A stretch of 64,000 nt of DNA from Chlorokybus atmophyticus. Its lineage: Eukaryota > Streptophyta > Chlorokybophyceae > Chlorokybales > Chlorokybaceae. Location of the stretch: positions 51,869 to 115,868 of the forward strand of contig RHPI01003508.1 in the NCBI GenBank assembly GCA_009103225.1, in the 5' to 3' direction. Both the position numbers and the translations under genes were made by a program. Below are positions 49,334-62,439 of the stretch, in pieces (position 1 is the stretch's first letter; each line of letters starts with the position of its first letter). Below the pieces are notes generated by a model. It ran no database searches and was not told the DNA's origin. It worked only from the letters and a program-made list of their open reading frames with translations.

Positions 49334-50030
49334 GCGGTCATGCAATACAAGGCGAGGCAAGCAAGGAGAAAGGGGGGGGAAACAGCACAGGACAGACAAG
49401 AAAGAGCGCGGAGGACGATGACGAGCAAGTAGGTGCGCTGCATGTCATAGAAAGAAAGGTTGCAGCGTGAGTGCGCATGAAGCAAGTGTTTCTTTCTGTT
49501 CAATGCAGCAGCGCACCTTGGCCATCTCTGCTCGGACTTGGATGAAGGTTGCGAAGCGCTGGCGCTGGTGGTGGCCACGGCGGGGAAGCGGGGAGAGGGG
49601 AAGATTGATGAATGAACAAGATTGGGATGAGTCGTGTCTGCAGCCTGCCAAAATCCACGACAGCGACGAGACGGATGCCGCCACCGCCAGCGACATGCTC
49701 ATGCACGCCAAGTAGCAACGGAAGGTACCCTTGTGATTGGAAGTTAGTAAGTCTTGGTTAGTTGCCCGCAACGGAAGGTAGAGCCAAGCTTGTTATCGGT
49801 CTGTTGGCCATGATATCGGTTGCGTGACGACGTGGACGAAGCTGGGGCACTGGTATGGGGTGCCTTAAGAGAGAAATCAGAGATCAGTGCCGCGACTGGC
49901 CTGTCACAGGATATCCAGTAGGGTTCAGTGACGTGGCGGCTTTGCAGGCGGGGACAGCGGGAGTGGCGGCGGCGGCGGAGCAGGAGGCCGAGGAGGATCA
50001 CCAGGAGGAGGCCAAGAAGGTCTAGTCACA
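49334..50030. other. Divergent interval between the SDR and thylakoid-protein genes
   Basis: About 700 bp. The minus strand at 49500-49720 is open and includes MSMSLAVAASVSSLSWILAG, possibly a 5' exon or uORF of the SDR gene. No other gene. Promoters of both neighbours should be here. Confidence 0.4.
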
Positions 50031-51998
50031 ATGTCGGCTGCTGGGTTGTCGGTGCCGCAGGCCGAGGGGCTGGGAAGGGTGCAGCACCTGAGGCGTGCCG
50101 CGACCAGGGCGGCGGCCACGGCGGCGGCGGTGCCGGCCGTGCCGGCTGTCCCACGCCGCTCCGCCGTGCTGGCAGCGTACCAGAAGCCCTCTGAGAATGC
50201 CGACACTACCCGCGCCGCCGCCACCCCCTCACGCCGCGACATCCTCGGCCTCGTCGCCGTGGTGGCCCCCGCCATGGCCTGCAGGTGAAAGCTCACAGTC
50301 AATTGGCATTGTGTCTTGTACACACTCTGCGCAGACAAGTCAACAGCTGGCTTACCAGCTGGTTGCACAGATTGTGAAAGACAATGCTGGCTGGTTGATT
50401 GTTAATCAGCTGTCTGCTTAGAGTGAACGATACTGTCCCTCGGTTGACGCTATAAGCAGTCATTGTCCGCTGGGTGCTTGCTGTACTTGGGTTTGTGCTT
50501 ACTACTGCCGCAGTCACTTGCAAGCACATCGGTGCGAAGCTCTCTCTCTCTCTCTCCCTCTCCCCTAGACGCTTTCCACAGCATTTCACCTCACAGTCAG
50601 TCCATCTACCCAAGCTCGACCGCGACGTTGTTGTTGGCTCCCGCATTTGCCATTGCCACCAAAGGCCTCTCTCTCTATGCATGCTCGTTCTCTCCCCCTT
50701 CCCCCCATTCACCACTCTCTCACTCCCTCCTCTCCTTCTGCAGTCGCGCCTTCGCCCTCCTCCCCGACGACGACGACGAGGACCTCCTCCAGCGCGCCAA
50801 GTCGCGCCGCAAGGAGCGCCTCGAGGTGGAGCGCGCCACGGAGCGGTCGTTTGTGAGGGAGGAGGGGTTTGCTAAGGGGCAGAACTCGCAAAACGACACT
50901 GGTGAGATGAACGCACAAGCAGAACTCGCACGTTCAAGTGTAAACCCTGTGCATTGAGGATGATACTTGTATGTGTGCATATAAACCTTCACAGTTCATA
51001 GCATCAAAGCAAGTCATGACATGACACTCATACGTACACCCACCCTCACACAGGCCTGTGCGTATGCATGCACAGCGAAGACCGTACACGCACGTACACG
51101 TGCGCGTTATCCCGTAAAGTTGGGCAGAGTGCTTCATTTATAAGCTCCTCATGTCTGCTTTCTATGCACATCGATTGCTGCATCAATAACTCAGTCAGTG
51201 TATATCCATGACAGCATTGGGTTGTCATGACCCATGCAAACACACACGCCGGATGCTTGCCATGGCTGCCATTACCTCTACCACTACTCATCTGCAACCC
51301 TCTCTCCCCCAGCCTATGTCCAGAAGTTTGTGAACGCCCTCGGTCGCGCCGGCGGTTCCCTCGAGCGCGGCGACTTCAGCGGCGTTGCTGACGCGGTCGG
51401 CTCTTCCCCGCGCGCGGCGATGGTGGTGGACACGTCGCGGGCGCTCAAGCAGCTGAGCCAGGACAACGCGGCCGCGCAGGAGGTGGCGGATGAGGTGCTG
51501 GGGTCGGTCGCACAGCTGCAACGGGCAGGTCGGTGGGAATGGAAGGTGGTGTGAGTGTGGGAGTGGGGGTTCACATAGTATCGTGGATGTGGTTAAGCAG
51601 TCGTGTTTGTGTTGGTTTGTACGTAGTGGTTGCATTTGTGGTTTCGCCTTTGCAGGACTGCATGTCAATGCATTTGCACGGGGTTAGCACATTCGAATTT
51701 TGTCCGCCTGTCACACAGCAGACTAGTTCATTGTAACCTGGTGTTGCTTTGTTGTCTTGCACGTGCATACAGCTTTGACGTCAGAGGCTTTGTTGCCCAC
51801 TTGACAGCTTTTGCCGCATCATACACTCAGGTCATTGCGATCACCAATGTTAAACAGCAGCAAAGTTTGTGATTTCTTGTCTTCTGCCTTGCAGCTGCTG
51901 GCAAGAAGGAAAAGGAGGCCAAGAAGCAGTTCCTGGCAGTCATCCTGTTCCTGCAAAAGTGGGTGGACTTGACGAAGGTGCCCGTGGCCGGCCTTTGA
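50031..51998 (+). CDS. Thylakoid lumen protein, MPH2/16.5-kDa-like
   Basis: Four exons: 50031-50284, 50744-50901, 51313-51528, 51895-51998; phases close, 243 residues. The N terminus is Ala/Arg/Ser-rich and acidic-poor like a stromal transit peptide, followed by PSRRDILGLVAVVAPAMA: twin arginine plus hydrophobic core, the signature of a Tat-routed lumen signal. The mature part begins near RAFALLPDDDDEDLLQRAK, continues with a charged helix (RRKERLEVERATERSF), then YVQKFVNALGRAGGSLERGD and FLQKWVDLTKVPVAGL. This resembles plant thylakoid-lumen 16.5 kDa/MPH2 proteins, which help maintain photosystem II in high light; that link is from memory of the family and moderately certain. It is the best evidence that the organism has a photosynthetic plastid. 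Confidence 0.6.
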
Positions 51999-52750
51999 TT
52001 GGTTTCTTCTTTTGTCCCACAGTTGCCAGAATAGGGGTTGCACTCCAGCTAGATAAGTTGTGCACTCACTGTGCCTCTACATTTCTGGATCACTGCACAC
52101 AGGATGATATATCAAAGCTGTGCACTTGAGAGACTGCATATCCATTGTTTGGGTGGTCGCTTGTGGTTAACCGTCATATATGCTTGTTATTGGTAGCTGC
52201 TTTGCTGAGATGACAGCATTTTCCTTGTGTACAGGATGTGTGAATTGCTGTTTGCTTGTGCACATGCACGGTGTCATCGATGCTTCACACTGCATCATTG
52301 CCACACACGACCGTAACATTGCATGTGTTGTTGTTCTTGTTGCATAAGCATGCTGATGCTGTCTAATGTAACCAAAGAATACACTACACTAAGCTGCACA
52401 TGGCGTGGTGCCAAGCTTTCCTGCCTGGAAGGTACATCAGTACTGCTCATCTACGTCACTTAATGTAGCAAGTCACGAGTCCCTACAGAGAGACACCAAT
52501 CTGTCAACCTTGCTGGCCAGCTTTGCACACTTCTTGACTGCGGGTTGTACTTTGTTGCTGCTGGCAACCGCGCAGAAACTGCGTGCATACACGTTGTATG
52601 GAACAATGCCTGCTCAACGCAACGGCATGTAGACAAGGTTAAGCCAGTGAGCAAAGTCAAGTCCCAACCCGTCAGCGAGCAAAGCAGAAAGCTGAGCCAA
52701 GAGCGTTGCACTGCAGACCAGGCCGGGGGCGGGCCAGGCCAGGCCAAGCC
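51999..52750. other. Intergenic, nothing recognised
   Basis: About 750 bp separating two same-strand genes. Balanced composition, no long TG tracts; GGCCAGGCCAGGCCAAGCC direct repeats lie just before the INTS2 ATG at 52731-52749. No supported ORF. Confidence 0.5.
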
Positions 52751-55700
52751 ATGCAGCATCCACACGCGGCGCTGCAGCGCAGGGACTACGCCGCCTTCCT
52801 GGACGCTTGCGGGGCGGGCGGCGTTGGATTGGCAGCATGGGCGCCGTACGCCCCGGCCCTGGGCATGGCCGCTGTGGAGCAGCTGGACCAGGCCCAGGCG
52901 CAGACGCAGACGCAGGCTGGTGGAAACAACCCAGAGCAGCGGGACAAGCTGAGACTGTGAGTACAGCGAGCAAGCAGCTCATCATGCTTGACACGCATTG
53001 CGGTTCCAGTCTTATTGCCGTAGCAATGCTGTGTGGTCAGTGCAACTTCGACTGCTCGCACAGGTGGTTACAATGAACAGTAGCAGCCTATCTTGCAGTA
53101 TGGGCTCCAACTGTAATTATCTGAGACAATGATTATCTCGGACAGCGTGTACAGAAAAGTGGACAACGGATGGATCCGTCGATTTGTCGGATGGTAGCAG
53201 TTATTCAGCGCAACAAAGCGTGTGTAGCTTGGCATGCTTGTCAACTGAGCAGCACAAATCATGCGTATGTGTGTTTTGCTGCTTCGTGTCAGTCAGTCCG
53301 TTACATGCACATGTCGGCTGTTGGATCAGCAAGCAACTTGTGTTGTACAACTGCCTTGGTGCTGTTCTGCCTGCATGCTTGATGCGCGTTCAGTGACTTG
53401 GCTCGCCGACGGTGCATATAAGCGTGCTGCTTTTGTGTTGCACACACTTGCTTCTCAAGCACTCACAACTACCCATACGCGTGTGCATGCTCATACAAGT
53501 ATGTGTGCAAACATGCACACATAGTTGGACACAACAAAGACATGTACACTGCGCTCGCATTCGCACGCACGAATGCAAACATGAGTAAAAGCACACGCAC
53601 ATGCACAAGCCCCCCCCCCCACCACCACACACACAAACGCACACGCGCTGTCTCAACACTCCTCCCCTCTCCACACAGGCGTGAAGCTCTAACCAAGCTC
53701 AGCGACCCCTTCTCCTCCGCCGTCCAGTACGCCGAGTCTGCCCGTTCGACCGGTCTGTCTGCCGCTCTGCAAGTTGTCGTCGAGGAGGGTCGGCGTGGTG
53801 CTCAGGACTTGTCCACCGCCGACGCGGACGACTTCGATGCCGCCGACACCGTGCAGAGGATGCTGATCGCCGCACTGCAGCTGCGCCAGCTGCTTGTGGA
53901 GAGCGAAGCTGGGCATGGTTGTGGACAAGCAGGAGATGTGGCAATGGTGGGGGCGAGTACCGTGTACGACAGCGAGGGGATGGCGAACGAACTGGCACTG
54001 GTTGTGCCGATGCTCACGCTCAGTTTTCCTCACCTATTCCCAATTGGTAGGAACGCACACGGCTTCTCTTCTTCAACTCTTCCGTGCATGCATGTGTGCA
54101 TGCATGTATACAAACACAGAGCGTGCTTGCCCCATGCAGAAGCGTGTCTGGGTGCACATGCATACACACGCATGCACGCAGACGCATGCACATGCCTGCA
54201 CGTAATTGTTACGTCACCTCGCCTCACCAACCCGCACACATGTCTCACGCAGGCCCCGTGGCAAAGGCACTCTCCGGGCTACCTGGCGGCATTCAGCTCC
54301 TCGCTGCGCTGGCGGCCAACACATGCGAGGGCGACGGGGACACCGCAAGCGTCCGTGCGGTTGTTGATGCGGCTTTTGGGCACCTCAACACGTTGGAACG
54401 CGGCAGTGAGGTTGCTGCCGCAGCAGTGCTGTCAAGGCTCTGTCTACTTGCACCACCAGCCACGAGTATGGTATGTTGAGTTGATGCCGAACCAACCAAT
54501 CGCTGTATGTTCATTTGTTGACTCACTTACGCATTGTTTTGCTGTTGTGCAGGTGCGTGCACATCTTGTTGAGAAGCAGCTGCTGCCTGAGATGGTGTTG
54601 CAGTTGACAAGCGACTTGCACGACGAGGTGATTGAGCAGCAGTTGAGGGTTGTGTGTACTTGTGGTCAGTTACAACCCACAAGCACACAATGTTATCACG
54701 TCATTGTGCTAACGACCAGTGTGCTGTCATTTCTGCAGCTGGAGTTCCTGACTTCAGTCGTGTTTGGTTTGGAAGCCAAACGGGACTGGCTGTTGGCCCA
54801 TCTGGCATCCAGTCAAAGGTCCATCAGAGGACCGCCTTCATCCCAACCCCAGCCCAAGCCAGTCCCGTCATCCTCCGGTTCTGAACTAGGTCCTGAACCC
54901 CAAACCCACTCCAAACGCGGCCGTCCCGACATAATCCCTCTCGGCAGGACTCGGGAGGCAGCACCCGGGCCGGATACAGGACTTCCCGAAGCGAGCCCGT
55001 TGGCCAAACGACCCCGATTGGGAGGTCCCGGGACCCTCTCAGCACCTCTCCCCAGGACCTCGCAAGCAGCTAATAACCCTGTTCCCGTCCCCGCACCCGT
55101 TCCCATCCCGGCCGTGTCCAGGACCTCCTCCTTCTCTTCAGGTGCGGCGAACGTACACGCAGCCAACATATCCCTCCGAGTGCGCGAGGCTCTGCTCGTG
55201 GACGCACAAAGAACCCTGGAGTTGAATCAGGAGAGGGATAGGGACTTGGATGGTCATGCACGCAAGAGATTGATGTGGTCGGAGCGTGCACTCAGACACC
55301 TGCGGCTGTTCTGCGTGCTGGTTGGGGCGGGCGGGCTGCGGCCGTCGGGGGAGGAGATGTCCATGTGGCTCACCGCAGGTGAGTACGTTACAATAAAATG
55401 CGCAATTCAAAAAGAGTGGCTATGTACATTACAAACGCATTAGTTACAACTGTGGATGGGGCCTTCATTGTCCTTAGCTTTTGTTGTATTTCTTGTTGAT
55501 GATGCATATGCGGCTAGTTAGGCGTGCGAACAAGTTGTGCTGCAGCACAAGTACTTGTGGCTGCTGATGACTTCGGTGGTGCGCATGTATCTGCGTGTGT
55601 GTGTGCAGTTGCAACAGCACGGGAAGAACGAGGACGAGCACCTCCGGCTTCTCCACAGCATCAGCAACATCAAGAGGAGGAGCGGCTCTTGTCGGCAGGG

Positions 55701-57759
55701 ACGCTGCGGCTCAGCCTGAGCTTCCTGTGTCTATCGCAGGGGCTCACGGCGCCGTCCTTCCGACCGTTGCTGCAGCGCGCAGTTGGCAGAATCATCTATC
55801 ATCACCGACAACCTGTTCTTGGCAATGGGGAAAGCCAAGCCCATGCACTACCGCAAGCACCACCACAAGCAGAAGTACAAACACAAGCGCATGCACAAGT
55901 ACAGGCACAAGCACAAGTACAAGCACGAGAACAACAAGTACTAGTGCAAGGGCAAGGGTTTGTCAAAGAGACTGCCGAGGAAGAGGAGGCCAGGCAGTTG
56001 TCTGTCTGGCTTGGCACGCAGTTGTACCTCCGACAGTACGTGCTCAATGTTGCCTGCCAGCATGTGTCAGCACTTAGCACAAACCCCACATAAATAAACC
56101 CCAATCCTGCAGGTTTCCTGCTATAGCTGATGCTGTCCGTGGCGCCCTTGGCGTGCACGTTCGCGTGCCAAGCACCGCGCTGCGGGACGTTGCAGAGGTG
56201 GCCTCTGCTGCAGGTGAGTGAAGCTCTCGTAAAGCACCCACGCAGCTTGCAAAAACAGGCATGCACGCACCCACACATGCACGCACACGCCCGCACACGC
56301 ACGCGTACACATGCTCGCACGTTTGCATGCACCTACGCACTTGTGTTCGTACGTGCATGTGTGCGTGTGTGCACACACATGCGCGCGTGTTCACACGCAC
56401 ACATACATGCGCGCGCATACGCACACACGCTGACATGCACAGGCTTGCTGGCTCCCGATGACCTCGCCGCCACCGCCGCTTCCATTCACACACGCGACAC
56501 GGAACCCGCGGACTCCCCTGCCGCACAGATGGCCCTCGTCGCTTTGCGCCAGCTGTTGGAGGCGGGCGTGTTGCATCATCCCAGTAAGGCCGACATCGCC
56601 GGCTTCGCTGTGTGGCAGCTGTTTGCGCAGAAGACCGCATCATCAACATCATCGGTCAACCCGCAGTTGTTGGCCTTTCTGCGTGCGTTGGCTTTGCAAG
56701 ACACACACGTGATAGCCGCTCCCGCTCTCGAGTCTCTCTTGCACGCCGAGGGGGGTGATGTTGGCACCGATCGCGTGCGTGTGCTCGCGACGTGCTATGC
56801 GCTTCGTGTTGAGGAGGCCGCGCGCACGGGGCGCGTGAGGATTGCGGATGTTGGCGTGTGGGACGGCGTGCTCACGACTCTCCCTGTCATGCATTGCCTT
56901 CTCTTCATGCGCCGCAGCGGCACGGTGTACCAAGACCTTTACTCTGAGGTACTGCTGCTTATACGACTGGTGTGCTGCGTTGGGTGAGAGGTGTTGCCAG
57001 CTAATGTGTGTATGTGGCATGGTGCAGTGTCTGCAACTTGCGACGGAGCTGCTGCCAGAGCAAACCTCAGCTTCTGCGCTGGAGCGCCTGCAGGCCGAAA
57101 ATGGAGACGATCATCACACTGAACATCACGATGACAGCCTCAACGCTACTCTGGTACTTGAAAACCTATGTTGGTGCATGTGTGTGTGTGCATGTGCGTG
57201 CATGTTCTGCTTTCATCTGTTTGTGAGTTTGTGTGTACATGCATGTGAGCATGTACGTATTCATGTGCTTTTGTGTCTGTCCATGGTTGCATGCTGCAGT
57301 CTTGTATGCTTACTTGTCCTCCATAGGACCCGGACGCCTTACAACGCGCTCTCTCAGCCCCGTTATCTGACCCAACATCCACCTCCCACTGTTTGCGCGC
57401 CTTCATCAACCACACCAAGCGCACTTACGACCCAAAAGGGTCTCTCCCTTTACACTCATCCGTCATGGAGTCCATCTCCCCGCTTCTGCTTCGACACAAT
57501 GAGAGCCAGAGCAATCCCCTCAAGGCGCTGTTCGTGGAGTGGTGGCTCGCGCTTCCGATGTGCGCAAAGGTGCCACTGTTCCCGCGCTTGATGGCTGCTC
57601 TTGGAGTGGACGGCGGCGATAACAACAACAACAACAGCAACAATGGTGCCAAATGCAGCCTTGAGAAGATGCGGCTCTCGCCGCTGCGGGTTCTTGCTTG
57701 CGATGCATGGTGCTTCCGCATTGCACCCGTGCTTGAGGTTGGTGTTGGTTACATAATGC

Positions 57760-57845
<86 letters not shown>

Positions 57846-59200
57846 TTCGTGTTTGTTTCGATGGTACTCGCAGTTGGTGCTGAAGGTGTACGGCATGCTG
57901 CTTGCAATGAACCGGCGCTTAGCCATGGCAGCGCGCAAAAACAAGTACTCATCACTGCTCGTTTGTCACACGCCAGCTTCATCAGTCCAACCCTCGTGTG
58001 TACTCGCGGTAACACAACGTAGTGCCGTCTGCAGAATGGAGAATGGCAACAGCTCCATCGTCACGCCCTCGAACACGTCGTCCTCATTGCTGCTGCAGGC
58101 CAGCGCGGGGGTCCAGATGCTGCTGGAGGTGCTGATGGAGCTTGGGGGAGGTGGGGAGGGTGAGCAACAACTCGTGCAACAACAACATGACGGGCAGAGA
58201 GGGGGAGAAGCAAAGCCACGAGAGATTATCCTCAAGTTTCTGGATCGCGCGTTTTCGCAAGAACCCCTCCTGCTGAAGCTTGTGCACTTTCAAGGGTACA
58301 CAGATAGGCGGTTCACGCAGTGTGTGCTTACTGCTGCGGATTGAGATCAGCTGCAGGCAGTGCCATGCAACAACAGTTGAAACACACCATCATTCAAGGC
58401 ATGCATGCACATGTAGCGTGTAGCGCGCACATGCAAGCCACTTGTCTGCTGCATGCAGGTTTGACCTGTCGTTGGTTGGGCCACTCGCGTCTGGCGCACC
58501 ATCCGTGCGGCGCATGTGCGTAGACTTCCTGCCCGAGCTTCTCACACAACCCCAACCAGAGAGACAGGTACCCGAGAACTGGGTTGTTGTTTAACATATG
58601 TTGTGTGCGTGTATGTGCGTGACATGGCAATGCATGCATGCAGGTGCTTGGTGTGGCGCTGGCGGGTGCGCTCGAGGACGCGTGCCCTGAAGCGCTTGCG
58701 CAAAAGGTTGTTGCGTTCGTGCGCTCACTGATGAGCAAGCCGACACCCACTGAACACATCCAGAAGGCAAGTACCACTCAAATGCAGAGTCTCCATGCAT
58801 CCACGATGGTGTGTGCATGCGCGTGCAGGTGTGCGTGTGTATGTGGGTGCTTGTGTCATGTTTGCGTGTTTGCCTGTGTTTGCGTGCGTGTTTGTGTGCG
58901 TCATGCGAGTGTTGTCAACTATGGCCTGTGTCACAGATGTTGTTGCCACTGGCATCCTGTGCACTGGCTGTCCCGAAGGTCGCCATGGAATGCGTTAAGA
59001 TATTCCAGGTGTGCGTTGGCATTGCATTGACATCAACACCTGTGACTAATATATGACAACTACATCAACTCCAGCATCTTCAGGACTGTGCGGAGGTATC
59101 ACGTGCGCTGCAGCCAGATGCCCCTCCAAGAGATGCCGGCTTGCACGCGGCCGCTGCTGCCGCCGCGATGAACTTCTTTGAGCGCAGGGCTGCCACATGA
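52751..59200 (+). CDS. INTS2: Integrator complex subunit 2
   Basis: Helical-repeat subunit of the nuclear Integrator complex, which cleaves nascent snRNAs and attenuates Pol II transcription. Sixteen exons: 52751-52956, 53679-54046, 54253-54470, 54553-54651, 54739-55378, 55609-56035, 56113-56213, 56443-56948, 57028-57153, 57327-57737, 57874-57944, 58035-58295, 58459-58567, 58644-58766, 58937-59008, 59075-59200; phases close, 1287 residues against about 1200 in animals. Family blocks: LRLFCVLVGAGGLRPSGEE, HVRVPSTALRD, ADIAGFAVWQLF, and most clearly LLLKLVHFQGFDLSL, VDFLPELLTQPQPERQ. Lineage-specific inserts: a Pro/Ser/Arg-rich loop (about 54830-55140), a Gln/Ala repeat (about 55840-55940), poly-Asn and a His/Asp run. 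The exon-6 acceptor could instead be at 55545, in the same frame. The intron after 58766 uses GC-AG. Confidence 0.9.
57761..57845. repeat. (GAT)28 microsatellite in an INTS2 intron
   Basis: 85 nt of uninterrupted GAT/ATG triplets fill most of the 136-nt intron 57738-57873. The intron is short and an intron-retention transcript would stay open, adding a poly-Met or poly-Asp-like run depending on frame. Confidence 0.9.
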
Positions 59201-61077
59201 AAGGGCTGCTGTTGACTGTTGTTGCTCGTTTGGTGTGGTTGTGCAGTCCGTGCGACCACACACACACGCTCTTCACTCTCTTCGTGATGAATGTGGACGG
59301 GTACGTGTCAGGCAAAGGGCGCTTGTTTTTGTGCAAGCGTAACCTTGTCTGTGCATGCATGGCTTATACCCTATGCATATATGCACATAATCTGCGTTGA
59401 AACTAGGGCGGGCAGTCAGCGTGTTCTGGTTGGTTGCGCGCTATTGCACTTGACTTGCACACGGGCACATGCTTGCACATGCCATTGATGTTGCACCATA
59501 CTTGCTGTGATGCAGGTACAACTTGGCCTTTTCCCGGCCCACCCATTCCCCCTCCGTGCGCACTGCTGGGCGCATCGTATCTGTGTCGTTATATACGGTT
59601 AAGTAGGCCATGTAAGTCTTGAGTTGGGGACAGATGTGCATGTCATGTGTGCTGGGCAGATATCACAATGCAATATGCTCGAGTTGGGACTGCGTGTTTA
59701 CGGTGCTTGGTTAGTGACATGCGAGTAAGGCATGCAATGCAGTGCGCATATGTATGGGTGCTCGCTTGGAGGTAGTGTGCAAGCATGTGTCTCACAAGCA
59801 AGTAGGGGTGGCGTGGTTAATGTGTCTGTATTAAACTCGTGACTAAGAAGCCCTTGTGCTTTGTTGCTCCTCATCCATTGCTTATGTGCTTGCTTCACAA
59901 TGATAGATGATAGATGGTACCATCGAACGCACTCGTAATCAAGTAAATACAATAAGCAACGGTAATGCAATGCGGAAAAGAAGTGATACATTTTGATTAC
60001 AAACTTAAATGCTCACATTTGTACCGATATTGGTTGTCAAAAAGGAATCATGAATGACTATGTATACCACCCAAGTATTGTTGGTTGTTATACATAGTCA
60101 CTTAGTGGTATGATTGATACGTCAAATCTTTCAAGGTGAACACGGCATGCACATATAACATGCAAATGTATGGCTAATTTGTTGTACAATTCGCAAAACC
60201 CCTCCCATTGTGCAATACGATACTTCAACAAGCATATCATAAGTTAAAAAGTGACAACAATCGTTATCAATCATACACGATGCGTGGTACAAGAATCCAA
60301 GATTAGCACTCTATGCATCAGCTCATATACAAGCTCTTGACAAAACACCCATACCACAATGCATTTATCTTACAATACCATTAATGCATGTACATATTTG
60401 CATACATACACTGCATATACACATGATCCATATTGGTGTGATTGATAATTCACCACTTTATTATAAATATGAAACAAGCTCAGCTTTAGCAAAGCATTTA
60501 AAGGAAATGCATTGCGTGATATAGTGCTACACTTTGATTCATGACGCATTTGTTCACGCAAAAGCAACACATAAGTCCGATCAAGCGTCTATCGTGATCT
60601 TGCGCGGGCATGATGCTAGTTATGTAGCAAGTGAACAAGTTGCTGCTCTCGGGTGTCTGTCTTGCATGCACTTTGCATAGGCTTTATTTGCTCAAACGCT
60701 TCGGAATTAACAACGCGTGGGGGATGCATACGCCGTAGCGAAGACCCTTTGGCATGGTCCATTTTCACCTTTTATCTTCTCAAGTGGTCGCTTCTGTCTA
60801 CGCGGGTTGCTCTGAAGGAAGGCACCTTCAGCACCGTCCCGGCATAATTAACACGTCACCGTCGCAGTCTGCGCAGCTGTACTTGTAACATGGGACCTTG
60901 CTGATTTGCGTGGATCAGGTTCGACAAGACCCTCTACAACATGCAATTGACATTATTGTGTCCGCACTCTTCTTACCTCACATAAACACCTGTTATGAAT
61001 AAAGAAATATTAAATTTCCGCTTAACTCATGTTTAAAATTTGCAAATTAACGGCCTTTATAAAGGAAATGTTATGAT
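59201..61077. other. 3' flank of INTS2 into AT-rich DNA
   Basis: TG-rich to about 59500, then AT-rich from about 59650. No ORF above 70 codons with splice support; 60700-60900 is locally more GC-rich but lacks motifs. CTATGTATACCACC and its near-complement around 60060-60095 form a weak inverted repeat (TGACTATGTATA / TATACATAGTCA). Confidence 0.55.
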
Positions 61078-61460
61078 AATTGAAAGCCTGCGCACACGTG
61101 TGGGTGAGGGTCAGGGCCGAATCCCCTCATCCAAACTTTAAGAATATAACCTACCGTGTATATGATCGTGATGGTGGAGCTGATGATATTAGCGGTTGCC
61201 AATTTAAAACCATTGGAGAGGCCGTGATGGCGACATTCATGGCGCCGACAACATTGGCTAGACGGACGTCAACCACAATGTGACCATATCGCCCTGCAAC
61301 TCAAACTCAAACTCCCAGCCGTAAATGCTGACTGCTTCAAGCCTTGTATATTGTTTGACCCTGATGTCGACGGGCTACGTCTGGTCTTTTGCATGTAATG
61401 TTTACGTACAACTTTATGCTTCGCAACTTTGCAGAGCGTCATGTCGTAAACATCGTATGT
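61078..61460 (+). repeat. Dispersed repeat, copy A
   Basis: Homologous, in the same orientation, to 62440-62830. Shared landmarks in order: ATTGAAAGC, GCGCA(C/T)ACGTG, CAAACTTTA, GAGGC(C/T)(G/A)TGATGGCGA, AACCACAATGT, a CAACTCAAAC block, CGTCTGGTCTTTTGCAT(G/A)TAATG and GCAGA-CGTCATGTCG. Perhaps 70-75% identical with indels; no shared frame stays open. Confidence 0.7.
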
Positions 61461-62439
61461 CGGGCGGCCCGCGCATCGTTCTTATTACGTTTGCACATTT
61501 GCAGGCACGTAAGGTATTTATCACTAAGTCACGCCATGAACGAATCTTTTTAACATGGGTAACGCATTTGCGCGCAAACAAGTTAAAAAGCTATTCCGTA
61601 TTGCTTACCCTGCACATGGTGTATATTTTGCGTTGCTTTGTGTGACACATGCATGAATTGTACACAATCACATTCCAATCGTAGTCTCAACACATACAAG
61701 CAATTTTTATCATATCAAGATGGGTTTGGCCGGATAGACAGGCTGTTAAAGACAGCAAAGATACTCTTGCTACCGCTAACTTATGAGTAAAATGTCAACT
61801 ATTTACGCACTGCACAATGGCATGCGGAGGCATTGGCAACATGAGTACTAATTCAAGTATATTTCTTGTTTTCTTACTCATGTATTTAACTTGATTCACA
61901 TCAAGATGCATGCGGGTGTAAAATATGTTGCAATGCGTGTATGTGAGGGTCATGCCACATACGTATTGCATGCAATGTTCACTTTATACTGCATGCGTAT
62001 AATGGTAGCTTTCTATAATAACTTTTTGAATGAATGTATCATACACCTGAATGCATGACGCTCTGGTAAATATTTAAATGCCTGCCGCAAGTCATATTGT
62101 CTCTCAATGTAAGAGCCGTAAACGATGTTGGACTTTGACTCGAACACCAAAAGCACGATCTATTGAACTCGATAAAGTATCGCAGCAGCCCGCTAATAGC
62201 GACAATAGACCAACCGCGAAGCGATTGGGTGGAAGTAAAAAGCAGTGAAATGCGTGGTTTGCTTTCACGCCAAACTTGTGCTACACTCCAATTTTAGCTC
62301 TCGTCTTTTTGGTTTTCGCTCCACCCCGCTGTTCTTAACGACACAAAGTCTCCTCGCAAGCATTCCTAAGCTAAAAAGCATGAGATGGCTTGACAGAGTT
62401 TATAGCCATGCGCCAATCCAGCTTTGAGATGTTGCTGTA

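Noticed and set aside
53503-55443. 646-codon single ORF on the plus strand
   Set aside because: It runs through several INTS2 introns that happen to be open; conserved residues switch frame at good GT-AG sites, and the spliced model matches the INTS2 family.
61078-61283. Possible protein MKACAHVWVRVRAES in repeat copy A
   Set aside because: The homologous copy at 62440 has stops and indels in all frames, so the repeat is not coding.
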